Below, in pieces: positions 25,066 through 33,935 of a stretch of 36,245 nucleotides of DNA. A model generated the notes under the pieces. That model worked only from the letters and a program-made list of their open reading frames with translations, searched no databases and was not told the DNA's origin. The DNA lies in the NCBI GenBank assembly GCA_026990765.1, contig JALXCV010000143.1, positions 1-36,245 of the forward strand, written 5' to 3'. The stretch's first letter is position 1. Every line of letters begins with the position of its first letter. The DNA is from Hyphomicrobiales bacterium. Its GTDB lineage: Bacteria > Pseudomonadota > Alphaproteobacteria > Rhizobiales > Aestuariivirgaceae. Both the position numbers and the translations under genes were made by a program.

Positions 25066-26649
25066 TTAATGTCTGAAATGCCGCATTCCGGTAAATACCA
25101 TGGCAAGTCCGGCCTCATCGGCGGCCTTGATTACCTCATCATCGCGCATTGAACCGCCTGGCTGAATTACTGCCGTGGCGCCGGCTTCTGCTGCCTGCAA
25201 CAATCCGTCCGCAAACGGGAAGAAGGCATCAGAAGCTACAACCGAGCCTTTGGCAAGGGCTACATCAAGGCCTTCATTTTTGGCAGCATCCATTGATTTG
25301 GAAGCAGCAATGCGGGCTGAGTCAACTCGTGACATCTGACCGGCACCGACACCGACCGTGGCTCCGTCCTTTACATACAAGATGGTATTGGACTTGACAT
25401 GTTTGGCAATCTTGAAAGCAAATTTGAGATCGGCCAGTTCGCGTTCGCTCGGGGCCTTTTTGGTTACCACTTTCAGTTCAACATCATCAACATTGCCATT
25501 GTCGCGTGACTGGACCAGCATGCCGCCAGAAACGGTTTTCATGTTAATGCCGGGAGCGCGCGGGTCTGGAAGATCGCCGGTAAGCAGCAGTCGCAGGTTT
25601 TTCTTGGAAGCAATGATTTCAAGGGCTGCATCATCAGCATCAGGAGCAATAATGACTTCGGTAAAGACTTTTACGATTTCGCTGGCAATATCTGCATCCA
25701 GCGTGCGGTTAACTGCAATGATACCACCAAAGGCACTTACCGGGTCACAGCGCAAAGCCAGTTTGTAGGCTTCAACCAGACTGTCGCCAATGGCCGCACC
25801 ACATGGATTGGCGTGTTTGACGATCACGCAGGCAGCAGTTAATGCCGGGTCAAATTCAGCCACACATTCAAAGGCGGCATCAGTGTCATTGATATTGTTG
25901 TATGACAGTTCCTTGCCCTGTATCTGGCGGGCACTGGCAACGCCGGGGCGGGATTTGCCGGATCTGTAGAAGGCTGCCCATTGATGCGGGTTTTCGCCAT
26001 AGCGCAGTTTTTGCAGCAAGGTGCCGCCTGTGGCGCGATAATCTGCGGCCTTGATATCTGCCTCGTTCAGCATCCAGTTGGAAACAGCCGCATCATAGGC
26101 GGCGGTGCGGGCATAGGCCTTGGCGGCAAGGGCGCGGCGCAGTTCAAAACTGGTTTCGCCATTATTTGCAGACATTTCTTCTGCTACACGGTCATAATCA
26201 GCGGCATCGACGATAACAGTTACATCACCATGGTTCTTGGCGGCAGCGCGAACCATTGCCGGGCCGCCAATGTCGATATTTTCAATGCACTGATCATAAT
26301 CACCGCCTGCTTCCAGCGTGGCTTCAAACGGGTAGAGATTGACCACCAGCAAATCAATGCCAGTGATATTGTGCTGCTGCATGGCAGCTACATGGTCTTT
26401 ATTGGAGCGTATTGCCAGCAGACCGCCATGCACCATCGGGTGCAGGGTTTTTACCCTTCCATCCATAATTTCAGGAAAACCGGTTATCTCAGAAACATCT
26501 GTCACTTTCAGTCCGGCATCGCGCAGGGCTTTGGCGGTGCCGCCCGTGGACAGCAATTCCACTCCGGCATCTGCCAGTTTTTGGCCAAATTCCACAAGGC
26601 CGGTTTTATCAGAAACAGAAATTAATGCACGCCGGATAGGGTTGGACAT
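25066..26649 (-). CDS. purH: Bifunctional AICAR formyltransferase/IMP cyclohydrolase
   Basis: The start is the ATG at 26649 ([17 protein letters not shown]), with GGAG ten bases upstream; the longer frame adds 27 residues that are not part of the family. The 527-residue protein has the MGS-like IMP cyclohydrolase domain at about 1-190 ([39 protein letters not shown]) and the AICAR transformylase domain after it ([47 protein letters not shown], and [10 protein letters not shown]). It catalyses the last two steps of IMP synthesis. It lies downstream of the RodZ-like gene on the minus strand, with a 131-base gap whose only visible structure is a short 8-bp inverted repeat (26771-26790) without a T run. 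Confidence 0.97.
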   Translation of the reverse strand: MSNPIRRALISVSDKTGLVEFGQKLADAGVELLSTGGTAKALRDAGLKVTDVSEITGFPEIMDGRVKTLHPMVHGGLLAIRSNKDHVAAMQQHNITGIDLLVVNLYPFEATLEAGGDYDQCIENIDIGGPAMVRAAAKNHGDVTVIVDAADYDRVAEEMSANNGETSFELRRALAAKAYARTAAYDAAVSNWMLNEADIKAADYRATGGTLLQKLRYGENPHQWAAFYRSGKSRPGVASARQIQGKELSYNNINDTDAAFECVAEFDPALTAACVIVKHANPCGAAIGDSLVEAYKLALRCDPVSAFGGIIAVNRTLDADIASEIVKVFTEVIIAPDADDAALEIIASKKNLRLLLTGDLPDPRAPGINMKTVSGGMLVQSRDNGNVDDVELKVVTKKAPSERELADLKFAFKIAKHVKSNTILYVKDGATVGVGAGQMSRVDSARIAASKSMDAAKNEGLDVALAKGSVVASDAFFPFADGLLQAAEAGATAVIQPGGSMRDDEVIKAADEAGLAMVFTGMRHFRH

Positions 26650-26780
26650 CTTGAAATGACTCCGTTCAGTCTTGATTTGATGAATGAAGTCATGCGCATA
26701 ACACGGACGCGCCCGGTTTGAAACAGACAAGATGTCTTATCTGTTGATATATCCGCCGTTTCTTGTTGTTGAAAGGCTGG

Positions 26781-27824
26781 CTAGCCTTTCAGGCCAAGCA
26801 GTTTTTCATAGTCAAGTGAACGACCCACGAGAATTTCTCCGCTCTTGCCAAGGCTGCCCTTATTGGCACCGTCAACAGCATATTCTATCAGGCCGCCATC
26901 GCGGGAGATGACAACCAGACCTTTTCTGTCAGGTACACGGTAAGAATCACCCTTCATCAAGGTTCGGGTCATGACCACATTGCCCTTAGCGTCTTCAATT
27001 CTGATCCAGACATTGGATTTTGCAGTCAGTACCAGATGGGTGTTCTTGTTCTCAGAACCATAAATGCGGCCGCCTGTAGCGGCAATTTTGGTCTTGTCCA
27101 CCTGTGGAACCTCTCCAGCTGGTTTTGCCGGAATGGAGGCAGTGTTGATATTTGCATCCTTGGTGTTTTCAGCAATCAGCTTGTCGAGACCGCTTAAAGA
27201 GTTTGCCGCTGCATCAGCTTCATTGGTGACTTCTGTATTGGCAGGCATCATGTCATCATTTAATGGCTGCTCCTTGACAGAAGCAATACTGACGCCGGTA
27301 TTTTGGCCATTTCCGGTTGTGGATGGCATGAAATACCAGCCCATGGCACCAAACAGCATAACTGCGCCAAGGCAGGAGGCAACGATACCGCCAGCACCGG
27401 AGGTTACGGATTTCATCTTGTCCATGAACGGGAACATCAGGATTTTGGCACTGGATAATGGGGCGGGCCGTTTGGGGTCTGCAGCAGGTTTTGACTGACC
27501 AAGTTTTGCCGGTCTTGGCAGAAATCTGGCAAAATGCATAACCAGTGGTTCGGCTTCAAAGTCAAGGAAACTGGCATAAGAGGCAATCATTGCCAGAGCA
27601 TCAGCTCTTTGGGGAAGTCCGGCAAGGTCGCCATTTTCAATTGCAGCCAGATGTGCAGGGTGAATATTGATTACAGCACCTGCATCTTCAAGGCTTATGC
27701 GGCGCTTTTCGCGTTCGCGCTGCAGGAACCAGCCAGCCTCGCCAACCGGATCAACCGCTCCGTCCGGGCGTTTTCTGAAAAAGCTGAATTCACCATTTTC
27801 TGCAATTGTTGACTGTGCTGTCAT
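26781..27824 (-). CDS. RodZ-like protein (HTH, single membrane span, DUF4115)
   Basis: The 347-residue protein has an N-terminal Xre-type helix-turn-helix (HTH_25) at about 28-95 (AGWFLQREREKRRISLEDAGAVINIHPAHLAAIENGD), a basic linker, a single membrane segment at about 142-165 (GAGGIVASCLGAVMLFGAMGWYF), a long low-complexity periplasmic linker, and a C-terminal beta domain at about 250-335 resembling DUF4115 (LTAKSNVWIRIEDAKGNVVMTRTLMKGDSYRVP). RodZ anchors MreB and supports rod-shaped wall growth (established knowledge). The layout is RodZ-like, but sequence alone does not prove the MreB role. It lies between purH and the divergent polysaccharide deacetylase gene, both on the same strand. 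Confidence 0.85.
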   Translation of the reverse strand: MTAQSTIAENGEFSFFRKRPDGAVDPVGEAGWFLQREREKRRISLEDAGAVINIHPAHLAAIENGDLAGLPQRADALAMIASYASFLDFEAEPLVMHFARFLPRPAKLGQSKPAADPKRPAPLSSAKILMFPFMDKMKSVTSGAGGIVASCLGAVMLFGAMGWYFMPSTTGNGQNTGVSIASVKEQPLNDDMMPANTEVTNEADAAANSLSGLDKLIAENTKDANINTASIPAKPAGEVPQVDKTKIAATGGRIYGSENKNTHLVLTAKSNVWIRIEDAKGNVVMTRTLMKGDSYRVPDRKGLVVISRDGGLIEYAVDGANKGSLGKSGEILVGRSLDYEKLLGLKG

Positions 27825-27977
27825 AATACCAAACTCTTAAAACTATACGGACCATTATCTTTAAGCTGGCGGATTGGGAGACAAATCCGGCAGCGTTGGA
27901 TTGTTGTGACACAAGCATGAAGAAAAATGGTAAGCAGAGTATGAACAACAGACAATTTTATTAAAATTGTTGGTAAA

Positions 27978-29150
27978 TTATCCGCGCCGGGTTTTATATG
28001 CAGCACTGACGGGAACTAGATCAAAGCCTTTGCTTTTCAGGTCCTTTATCCAGTCATTTATGGTTTCTATGGTAGTTTCAAGTCCGGTTGCCGAGCCGAT
28101 GGCCAGCCCGTTTTGCCGGGCCAGACTTTCAAGTGCCGATAATTGGCGCTGAATGGATATTGGTTCTGAATTGCTGTCGAGCACCATATTTGCCCGCCTT
28201 ATAGGCAATGAAACAGCTTCAGCAATATTACGGGTAAGATTGGCCCCATTGGAAGCATCATCAAGATAGACCAGTCCGCGAGCTTTCAGGCGTGAAAAAA
28301 CCGGCATCAATGCGCCCCCGTCAGAGGTGAATTTGGCGCCCATATAGTTTGTTACCCCGGCATAACCGGAAAACCGGCTGAGGAACCATTGCAGATTATC
28401 GAGGTTTTTCTCCGGTGCTGCAGTTGCCAGCAAGGTTCTGGGTCCAGGGTTAATTCCGGGATAGCCATAAGGCTCCATTGGCAGATGCAGATATATTTCA
28501 TGGCCCTTGCTGCGGGCCTTGTTTATTGATCGCTGTATGGATTTTCCATAAGGGGCAAAGGCAAAGCTGACCGGGCCGGGAAGTGAGGAGATTGCCAGAT
28601 CTGTAAGTCGCCGGTTAATGCCCATGCCACCAATTATCAAGGCGATTTTCGGTCTTGATGATTGCAGCACCGAGTTTTTGGTTCTGGCGGCATAGACAGT
28701 GAACGGGCGCTTGCCATTGCGGGCAATTTTGGGAATCGTACCATAGCGGCCACGTTCTGATACTGAGCGCACCGGGGCTTTTACCAATGGTGGCGAGTTA
28801 TAGCGTCTTGTGGGTTGCCTGATGATTGTCACCTGGCCGGAGGAAGCCAGTTCGCGGTCTGCTGCCAGATCTTGCGGGTCTGGTTCAACATCTTGCGGGT
28901 CACTGTTTTCAACCGGTTCTTGCGGTTGTTGTTTGGGAGTGGAGGCAGTGACCAGCTTTTCCAGCTTGTGGATTTTGATATTGAGGCTGACCCCGGATTC
29001 TATGGCAGGTCCGCTCATGGTCCAGGCAAACCCGCCGGCAAACAGCAATATGACCAGTCCGGTTGCTGCCTGCAAGGTAGATGGTTGCAGCTTTTTCAGC
29101 CGGTCAGAAATGGTTTGTTTTTTCAAAGGCTGGCGCAGATCGTCAGACAT
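27978..29150 (-). CDS. Divergent polysaccharide deacetylase family protein (YibQ/DUF610-like)
   Basis: I start at the ATG at 29150 (MSDDLRQPLKK), giving 390 residues; the frame is open further upstream, but the extra residues are not needed. A cytoplasmic N-terminus is followed by one membrane span at about 28-48 (ATGLVILLFAGGFAWTM) and a proline/glutamine/aspartate-rich linker. The periplasmic NodB-like domain starts near residue 165 (KIALIIGGMGINRRLTDLAISSLPG). It contains GHEIYLHLPMEPYGYPGINPGPRTLL, GYAGVTNYMGAKFTSDGGALMPVF and LVYLDDASN, the divergent deacetylase signature. The substrate is unknown; in rhizobia these genes are often close to cell-envelope genes. It is divergent from the SUV3-like helicase. 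Confidence 0.87.
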   Translation of the reverse strand: MSDDLRQPLKKQTISDRLKKLQPSTLQAATGLVILLFAGGFAWTMSGPAIESGVSLNIKIHKLEKLVTASTPKQQPQEPVENSDPQDVEPDPQDLAADRELASSGQVTIIRQPTRRYNSPPLVKAPVRSVSERGRYGTIPKIARNGKRPFTVYAARTKNSVLQSSRPKIALIIGGMGINRRLTDLAISSLPGPVSFAFAPYGKSIQRSINKARSKGHEIYLHLPMEPYGYPGINPGPRTLLATAAPEKNLDNLQWFLSRFSGYAGVTNYMGAKFTSDGGALMPVFSRLKARGLVYLDDASNGANLTRNIAEAVSLPIRRANMVLDSNSEPISIQRQLSALESLARQNGLAIGSATGLETTIETINDWIKDLKSKGFDLVPVSAAYKTRRG

Positions 29151-29273
29151 TGGGGGTTCCCGGTACAACTGAAATTTACTGATTCGTTTGAAAATACATA
29201 GTGACATAAAATTCGGTGATAGTACAAAAACCTTTTTTCAGATAAACAGGGTGGATAAAAACTCAGGGCACAC

Positions 29274-32069
29274 ATGTTGAATTCACCTAAATTGAAAGCG
29301 GTACTGGGGCCAACCAATACCGGCAAAACCCATCTGGCTATTGAGCGCATGGTTGCATATTCAACCGGCATGATCGGCCTGCCATTGCGGTTGCTGGCGC
29401 GAGAGGTTTATGACCGGGTGGTGGAAAGGGTTGGTGATCAGGCCGTGGCGCTGATCACCGGGGAAGAAAAGATCATACCATTATCACCGCGTTACTGGAT
29501 ATGCACGACCGAAGCCATGCCGCTTGATATCAGGGTGGAGTTTCTGGCGGTTGATGAAATACAGCTTTGTGCAGATTTTGATCGCGGCCATGTGTTCACC
29601 AACCGGTTGCTGCATGCAAGGGGCTTGCAGGAAACCATGGTCATGGGGGCTGCAACGGTCAAGGGCGTGATCAAAACCCTTTTGCCGCAAACCCGGTTCG
29701 AAGCTCGCGAGAGATTGTCAAAGCTGACATATGGTGGCCGCAAAAAGCTGACGCGAATTCCCAGACGTTCTGCCATTGTGGCTTTTTCGGCGGAAAAAGT
29801 ATATGCGATTGCCGAACTCATAAGGCGCCAGCGCGGCGGGGCGGCTGTGGTCATGGGGTCCTTGTCGCCGCGTACCCGCAATGCCCAGGTTGAGCTTTAC
29901 CAGTCTGGTGAAGTTGATCATCTGGTGGCAACAGATGCCATCGGCATGGGGCTGAATATGGATGTCGATCATGTTTTCTTTGCCGCAACCAAAAAATTTG
30001 ACGGGTTTTCATATCGTCATCTGTCGATAGCTGAAATGGGCCAGATTGCCGGGCGGGCCGGGCGGTTCATGAATGATGGAACATTCGGTGTTACAGCTGA
30101 TGCGCGCGGCTTTGATGCTGAAACCATAGAGCGGATGGAAGAGCATCATTATGATGTGGTCAAGGTCATGCAATGGCGCAATCATAATCTCAATTTTGCC
30201 AGTGTTGAGCGGTTGCTGGCCTCATTATACGCATTGCCCAATCGTGAAGGTTTGACCCGGGCCAGAACAGCGGCAGATATTTCAGCGCTGGAGATTTTGA
30301 AAAATCAGGCTGACACCATGGAGCTGGTGCGTTCGCGCGATGATGTTGCCCGGTTGTGGCAGACCTGCCAGATACCTGATTATCGCAATATTTCGCCTCA
30401 GGACCATGCCGGGATGATTGCAAAAATCTTTGAATATGTGTCGGCGGGAAAAAGAAAAATCGATCCTGACTGGTTCAACAGGCAATTATCCTTTTGCGCT
30501 AACACTGAAGGGGATATTGACACACTGTCGATGCGTATTGCACATATTCGCACATGGACTTTTGTGGCAAACCGTTCAGACTGGACAGATGACCCGGTTC
30601 TCTGGCAAAACCGTACCAGGCAAATAGAAGATTCACTGTCAGATGCCTTGCATGAAAAACTGACGCAAAGATTTGTAGACCGGCGCACCTCGGTATTGAT
30701 GAAGCGGTTGCGCCAAAGGGAAAAATTGATGACGAGTGTTGAAGACGACGGAAGTGTAATGGTTGAGGGAGAAAAGGCTGGAACCATAAAAGGCTTCAGG
30801 TTTGTCTCTGAACTGGCTTCAGACAAGAACTCCAAAACCATTCTGGCCGCGGCCCAGCCAACTATTGCCAGTGAAATTGCCGGGCGGGCACAATCACTTA
30901 CCGCTGCTCCTGATACTGACTTAAGTCTGAGCCCCAATGGTTATATTATCTGGAACAAGGCCAATGTGGCCCGGCTTGAAGCTGGCGACCAGTTGTTAAA
31001 GCCAAAGGTGATGCTTATGGCTGATGAGCAGCTGGGAGATGCTGACCGGGCGGCGATCCAGTTCCGTCTGGACCGGTTTGTCGGGCGGCATATCGGTTCA
31101 GTTCTGGAGCCTTTGCAGAACCTTTATGATGATGATGAAATGGATGGGCTGGTCAAGGGCGTGGCCTTTCAGATTATTGAAAATCTTGGGGTGATTGAGC
31201 GTACAAGGATCAATGATGATATCAAGTCGATGAATCAGGAGATGCGCGGCAAGCTGAGAAAGCACGGGGTACGCTTTGGGGCATTTCATATTTTCATACC
31301 TACATTGCTTAAACCGGCGCCGACACAATTGCGGCTGTTATTATGGGCATTGCAGAAAGAAAAAGCTGGCAAGTTTGACCGTTCGGACCTGCCGGAAGTG
31401 CCGGGTCAGGGGCTTACCTCGGCTGAACTGGACAATTCAGCCCCTGAAAATTTCTTCACTATTGCCGGGTTCGGGCCATGTGGTAACCGGGTGGTGCGCA
31501 TTGACATGCTGGAACGGCTGGCTGACATGATCCGCCAGCGTGTATTCTGGCGTCCGGCAAAAGAAGGTGATGAACGCCCGGAAGGCTCGGTTGAGGGTGG
31601 CGGCTTTACGGCTATTCCTGACATGATGTCACTGGTTGGCTGTTCGGGGGATGAATTTGGCGAGATTCTGAAATCACTTGGTTTCATGGCGGAAAAACGT
31701 CCCTTACCGGTGCCGGTGAAAGAAGAAAGCGGAAGTGAAAAACCAGATGCTGCCAAAGCTGATGCGGAAGAGGGTGAGGCAAGTGAAGCTGAAACTGCAA
31801 AGGCTGAGGTAGAGGACCAAAAGCTGGTTGCTGATGAGGTTGCAGATGAACCGCAATTCATGGAAGTGTGGTGGCCAAAGGATACCGGACCGTTCAGAGC
31901 GCAAAAAAAGACGAGCCGGCGCCGTGAGCAACCGGCAAGGCACAAGCAGGGTAAAAAGCCACAGCAGAAACCCAATCAGAGGCACAGGAAAAAACCGCAA
32001 AAGATTGATCCTGATTCACCATTTGCGGTTCTTGGTGCGCTCAAAGGCAGTCTTGAAAAGCGCAAATGA
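29274..32069 (+). CDS. SUV3-like DEAD/DExH-type RNA helicase
   Basis: The 931-residue protein resembles mitochondrial SUV3 and its alphaproteobacterial relatives. Walker A is GPTNTGKT (residues 12-19), motif II is DEIQ (93-96), the Ia region is PLRLLAREVY, motif III region MGAATVK, and motif VI is QIAGRAGR. The RecA-like core ends near 330; a long helical region with a DUF-like C-terminal domain follows to about 830. Then come an acidic Ala/Glu stretch and a very basic tail (about 885-931, rich in Lys, Arg and Gln). It is probably an RNA helicase acting with ribonucleases in RNA turnover (inference from SUV3). In related genomes a small S4-domain RNA-binding gene often follows; here fdxA comes next after 110 bases. 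Confidence 0.9.
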   Translation: MLNSPKLKAVLGPTNTGKTHLAIERMVAYSTGMIGLPLRLLAREVYDRVVERVGDQAVALITGEEKIIPLSPRYWICTTEAMPLDIRVEFLAVDEIQLCADFDRGHVFTNRLLHARGLQETMVMGAATVKGVIKTLLPQTRFEARERLSKLTYGGRKKLTRIPRRSAIVAFSAEKVYAIAELIRRQRGGAAVVMGSLSPRTRNAQVELYQSGEVDHLVATDAIGMGLNMDVDHVFFAATKKFDGFSYRHLSIAEMGQIAGRAGRFMNDGTFGVTADARGFDAETIERMEEHHYDVVKVMQWRNHNLNFASVERLLASLYALPNREGLTRARTAADISALEILKNQADTMELVRSRDDVARLWQTCQIPDYRNISPQDHAGMIAKIFEYVSAGKRKIDPDWFNRQLSFCANTEGDIDTLSMRIAHIRTWTFVANRSDWTDDPVLWQNRTRQIEDSLSDALHEKLTQRFVDRRTSVLMKRLRQREKLMTSVEDDGSVMVEGEKAGTIKGFRFVSELASDKNSKTILAAAQPTIASEIAGRAQSLTAAPDTDLSLSPNGYIIWNKANVARLEAGDQLLKPKVMLMADEQLGDADRAAIQFRLDRFVGRHIGSVLEPLQNLYDDDEMDGLVKGVAFQIIENLGVIERTRINDDIKSMNQEMRGKLRKHGVRFGAFHIFIPTLLKPAPTQLRLLLWALQKEKAGKFDRSDLPEVPGQGLTSAELDNSAPENFFTIAGFGPCGNRVVRIDMLERLADMIRQRVFWRPAKEGDERPEGSVEGGGFTAIPDMMSLVGCSGDEFGEILKSLGFMAEKRPLPVPVKEESGSEKPDAAKADAEEGEASEAETAKAEVEDQKLVADEVADEPQFMEVWWPKDTGPFRAQKKTSRRREQPARHKQGKKPQQKPNQRHRKKPQKIDPDSPFAVLGALKGSLEKRK

Positions 32070-32179
32070 CAATTTTGCATAAACAGTGACAATTTAATGC
32101 GTGCACAATCAAAAATGTACTGCTATAGGCATTGGTATATAACAAGCGTCTAATACTGCTTTGGAGATAATTACTAGCT

Positions 32180-32518
32180 ATGACCTACATCGTTGATGAC
32201 AATTGCATTATGTGCAAATACACAGATTGTGTTGAAGTTTGTCCGGTTGACTGTTTTTACGAAGGTGAAAACTTTCTGGTTATTCATCCTGAAGAATGCA
32301 TAGATTGTGGTGTATGCGAGCCGGAATGTCCGGCAGAGGCTATCAAGCCTGATACCGAGCCGGGTCTGGAAAAATGGCTTGAGATTAATACCAAATATTC
32401 TGAAATCTGGCCTAATATCACCATGCAGAAAGATCCCATGCCGGATGCTGCCAAATATGATGGTGAAGAAGGCAAGCTGGAAAAGTACTTTTCCGAAAAG
32501 CCGGGTGAAGGCGATTAA
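32180..32518 (+). CDS. fdxA: Seven-iron ferredoxin (3Fe-4S/4Fe-4S)
   Basis: The 112-residue protein matches the Azotobacter FdI/FdxA type. Nine cysteines are at residues 9, 12, 17, 21, 25, 40, 43, 46 and 50, one step offset from FdI. By that analogy Cys9, Cys17 and Cys50 bind the 3Fe-4S cluster and Cys21, Cys40, Cys43 and Cys46 the 4Fe-4S cluster, leaving Cys12 and Cys25 free. The C-terminal half ([21 protein letters not shown]) is the usual FdxA extension. It is a soluble electron carrier whose partner is not evident; it is conserved next to carD and the SUV3-like helicase in alphaproteobacteria. A GGAG ribosome binding site lies 12 bases upstream. Two direct copies of TGACAATTT (32067 and 32087) precede it. 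Confidence 0.95.
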   Translation: MTYIVDDNCIMCKYTDCVEVCPVDCFYEGENFLVIHPEECIDCGVCEPECPAEAIKPDTEPGLEKWLEINTKYSEIWPNITMQKDPMPDAAKYDGEEGKLEKYFSEKPGEGD

Positions 32519-32596
32519 CCATAGATCATGTTGACGGGCTGCTGGCACGTTACCATTTGTTAATGCTCTTTAATTTAGTGCTTTTTTGTGCTATAC

Positions 32597-32611
32597 ACAT
32601 CACTGTGATGT
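32597..32611. promoter_or_regulatory. 15-bp palindrome in the carD leader region
   Basis: ACATCACTGTGATGT is a perfect palindrome around a central T. It starts at the last base of a TATACA hexamer (32592-32597) that could be a -10 element, 80 bases after the fdxA stop. A stem with a one-base loop cannot form in RNA, so a protein-binding site on DNA is the likely reading. No match to a specific regulator was recognised. Confidence 0.55.
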
Positions 32612-32630
32612 AGGACAAACGATATCATTT

Positions 32631-32665
32631 TGCCTGGGCTTCGATTTCGAGCCCGGCATTTTTTT
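32631..32665 (+). terminator. Intrinsic terminator between fdxA and carD
   Basis: TGCC and GGGCT (32631-32640, with one bulged T) pair with AGCCC and GGCA (32650-32658), with an inner CGA/TCG extension, followed by a seven-base T run (32659-32665). It ends fdxA transcription. If carD is transcribed from the TATACA region upstream, the same hairpin would sit in its leader as an attenuator. Confidence 0.75.
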
Positions 32666-32767
32666 CGGCAGATTCTGCCAGAAGATGGGGCGGGAATTAC
32701 TCGCAATCTGGAGAATTTGCATACATCACTAAAGACAAAAACAACGCATTTGCGAGGTGTTAAGCGT

Positions 32768-33337
32768 ATGACCGCTCAGAAAAAAACAAAAAAGAATAAA
32801 TTCAAGGCAGGGGAATTTGTTATTTATCCATCCCACGGGGTTGGCAAGGTTGTTGATATTGAAGTTGAAGAGATCGCAGGGATTCATCTGGAATTGTATG
32901 TGATTGATTTTGACAAGGAAAAAATGCGTTTGCGGGTTCCTCTGGCCAAGGCTGACAGTGTCGGTATGCGCAAATTATGTGACAAACTGGATATCGCCAA
33001 GCATCTGACGATACTTGAAGGTCGCCCGCGCATCAAGCGCACCATGTGGTCGCGCCGGGCGCAGGAATATGAAGCCAAGATCAATTCGGGCGAGTTGAAA
33101 CTGGTTGCTGAGGTCGTGCGTGACCTGTTCCGCTCTGAAACCCAGCCTGAACAGTCATATTCAGAACGCCAGCTTTATGAAGCAGCACTTGACCGGATGG
33201 CCCGTGAAGTTGCTGTTGTTAAAAAATATGATGACAAGCAGGCAATTGAAGAAATGGAAAGCATCATGCGTGCTTCCAAATACCGTGCTCCAAAACCAGC
33301 AGAAGAAGAAAGCGACGGCGAAGAAAAAGCCGCGTAA
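32768..33337 (+). CDS. carD: CarD/CdnL-family RNA polymerase-binding regulator
   Basis: I take the ATG at 32768 (MTAQKKTKKNKFKAG), giving 189 residues. The longer frame from 32630 would translate through the terminator hairpin, so it is rejected. A lysine-rich N-terminus is followed by the Tudor-like RNA-polymerase interaction domain at about 15-75 (FVIYPSHGVGKVVDIEVEEIAG, then YVIDFDKEKMRLRVPLAKADSVGMR). A helical DNA-interacting C-terminal domain follows (RRAQEYEAKINSGELKLVAEVVRDLFR). CarD/CdnL proteins stabilise open promoter complexes, for example at rRNA promoters (established knowledge). It has its own terminator at 33363-33399 and is probably a single transcription unit downstream of fdxA. 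Confidence 0.94.
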   Translation: MTAQKKTKKNKFKAGEFVIYPSHGVGKVVDIEVEEIAGIHLELYVIDFDKEKMRLRVPLAKADSVGMRKLCDKLDIAKHLTILEGRPRIKRTMWSRRAQEYEAKINSGELKLVAEVVRDLFRSETQPEQSYSERQLYEAALDRMAREVAVVKKYDDKQAIEEMESIMRASKYRAPKPAEEESDGEEKAA

Positions 33338-33362
33338 AAATTTTTATTTGACGACACCATCA

Positions 33363-33399
33363 AACCCGTTGTCTGTTTGTTGCAGACAGCGGGTTTTTT
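33363..33399 (+). terminator. Intrinsic terminator of carD
   Basis: Arms AACCCG (33363-33368) and TGTCTG (33370-33375) pair with CAGACA (33383-33388) and CGGGTT (33390-33395) with one T/G mismatch between them and a 7-base loop, followed by a T run to 33399. It starts 25 bases after the carD stop. Confidence 0.9.
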
Positions 33400-33486
33400 G
33401 TCGGGCTGTAGCAAACTGTATGCAGGCCAGAATTATCTGCTTTATTTAATTGGCTATTTACATGGTGGTACAAGTAAAGTAAGGCT

Positions 33487-33507
33487 AGTTGCGAATGACA
33501 CGCAACT
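33487..33507. promoter_or_regulatory. Inverted repeat upstream of the cupredoxin-FTR1 operon
   Basis: AGTTGCG (33487-33493) and CGCAACT (33501-33507) are perfect 7-bp arms around 7 bases. The position, 28 bases before the ATG at 33536, is suitable for an operator. It is loosely like alphaproteobacterial Fur/Mur-type TGC...GCA boxes, but the spacing does not fit well, so the regulator is undetermined. Confidence 0.45.
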
Positions 33508-33535
33508 GCAATAAGAAATGAATATAGGCAAGATA

Positions 33536-33886
33536 ATGAAACCATCCACCATAATCACAATGAGTGCCACTTTGGGTTTTTTCGTGATTTTTTCTCTTCC
33601 GGTTCAGGCCCAAACTATACCGACATTTAAAATATCGATGAATAACGGAGTTGTTACACCAGCAAGGCTGGAAGTGCCCAAAGATGTCAATGTCAAGCTT
33701 GTAGTGACCAATAAAGGTTCAGCGACAGCAGAATTTGAAAGCAAGATGCTGCATATCGAAAAAATAGTGGCTGCAGGTGCAACAGTCACATTGACCTTGC
33801 GCGGGCTAAAAGCTGGTTCATATGAGTTTGTTGATGAATTTACGGAAGATAAAAAAACCGCACATGGTTTTATCATCGCCAAATAA
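33536..33886 (+). CDS. Periplasmic cupredoxin-domain protein of an iron uptake pair (FtrB-like)
   Basis: I choose the ATG at 33536 (AGG nine bases upstream), giving 116 residues that open with a standard signal peptide (KPSTIITMSATLGFFVIFSLPVQA, cut near residue 25, shown split by its hydrophobic core). The ATG at 33518 is an alternative. The mature part is a single beta-sandwich of the cupredoxin_1 type (ITPTFKIS-like start, PARLEVPKDVNVKLVVTNKG, LRGLKAGSYEFVDEF). The usual copper ligands of blue copper proteins are not obvious; there is no cysteine and few histidines. Followed after 49 bases by an FTR1 permease, it most resembles FtrB of Brucella-type ferrous iron uptake systems, where the cupredoxin supports iron oxidation or delivery. 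Confidence 0.8.
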   Translation: MKPSTIITMSATLGFFVIFSLPVQAQTIPTFKISMNNGVVTPARLEVPKDVNVKLVVTNKGSATAEFESKMLHIEKIVAAGATVTLTLRGLKAGSYEFVDEFTEDKKTAHGFIIAK

Positions 33887-33935
33887 TTCTTGCACATTTA
33901 TCCGGTAATTCATCTACCCAAGAGGAAAGTGGACC

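Noticed and set aside
26771-26790. 8-bp inverted repeat at the 3' end of the RodZ-like gene as a terminator
   Set aside because: It overlaps the stop codon and is followed by an A-rich, not T-rich, tract in the gene direction.
32067-32095. Direct repeat TGACAATTT, 20 bases apart, before fdxA
   Set aside because: Just 9 bp, and the first copy includes the helicase stop codon; too weak to call as an operator.
32542-32560. TGGCACG that might be a sigma-54 -24 element before carD
   Set aside because: The -12 GC dinucleotide is missing at the required spacing.
32630-32767. N-terminal extension of carD starting at ATG 32630
   Set aside because: It would translate through the intrinsic terminator hairpin and adds residues not found in CarD; the ATG at 32768 begins the family sequence.
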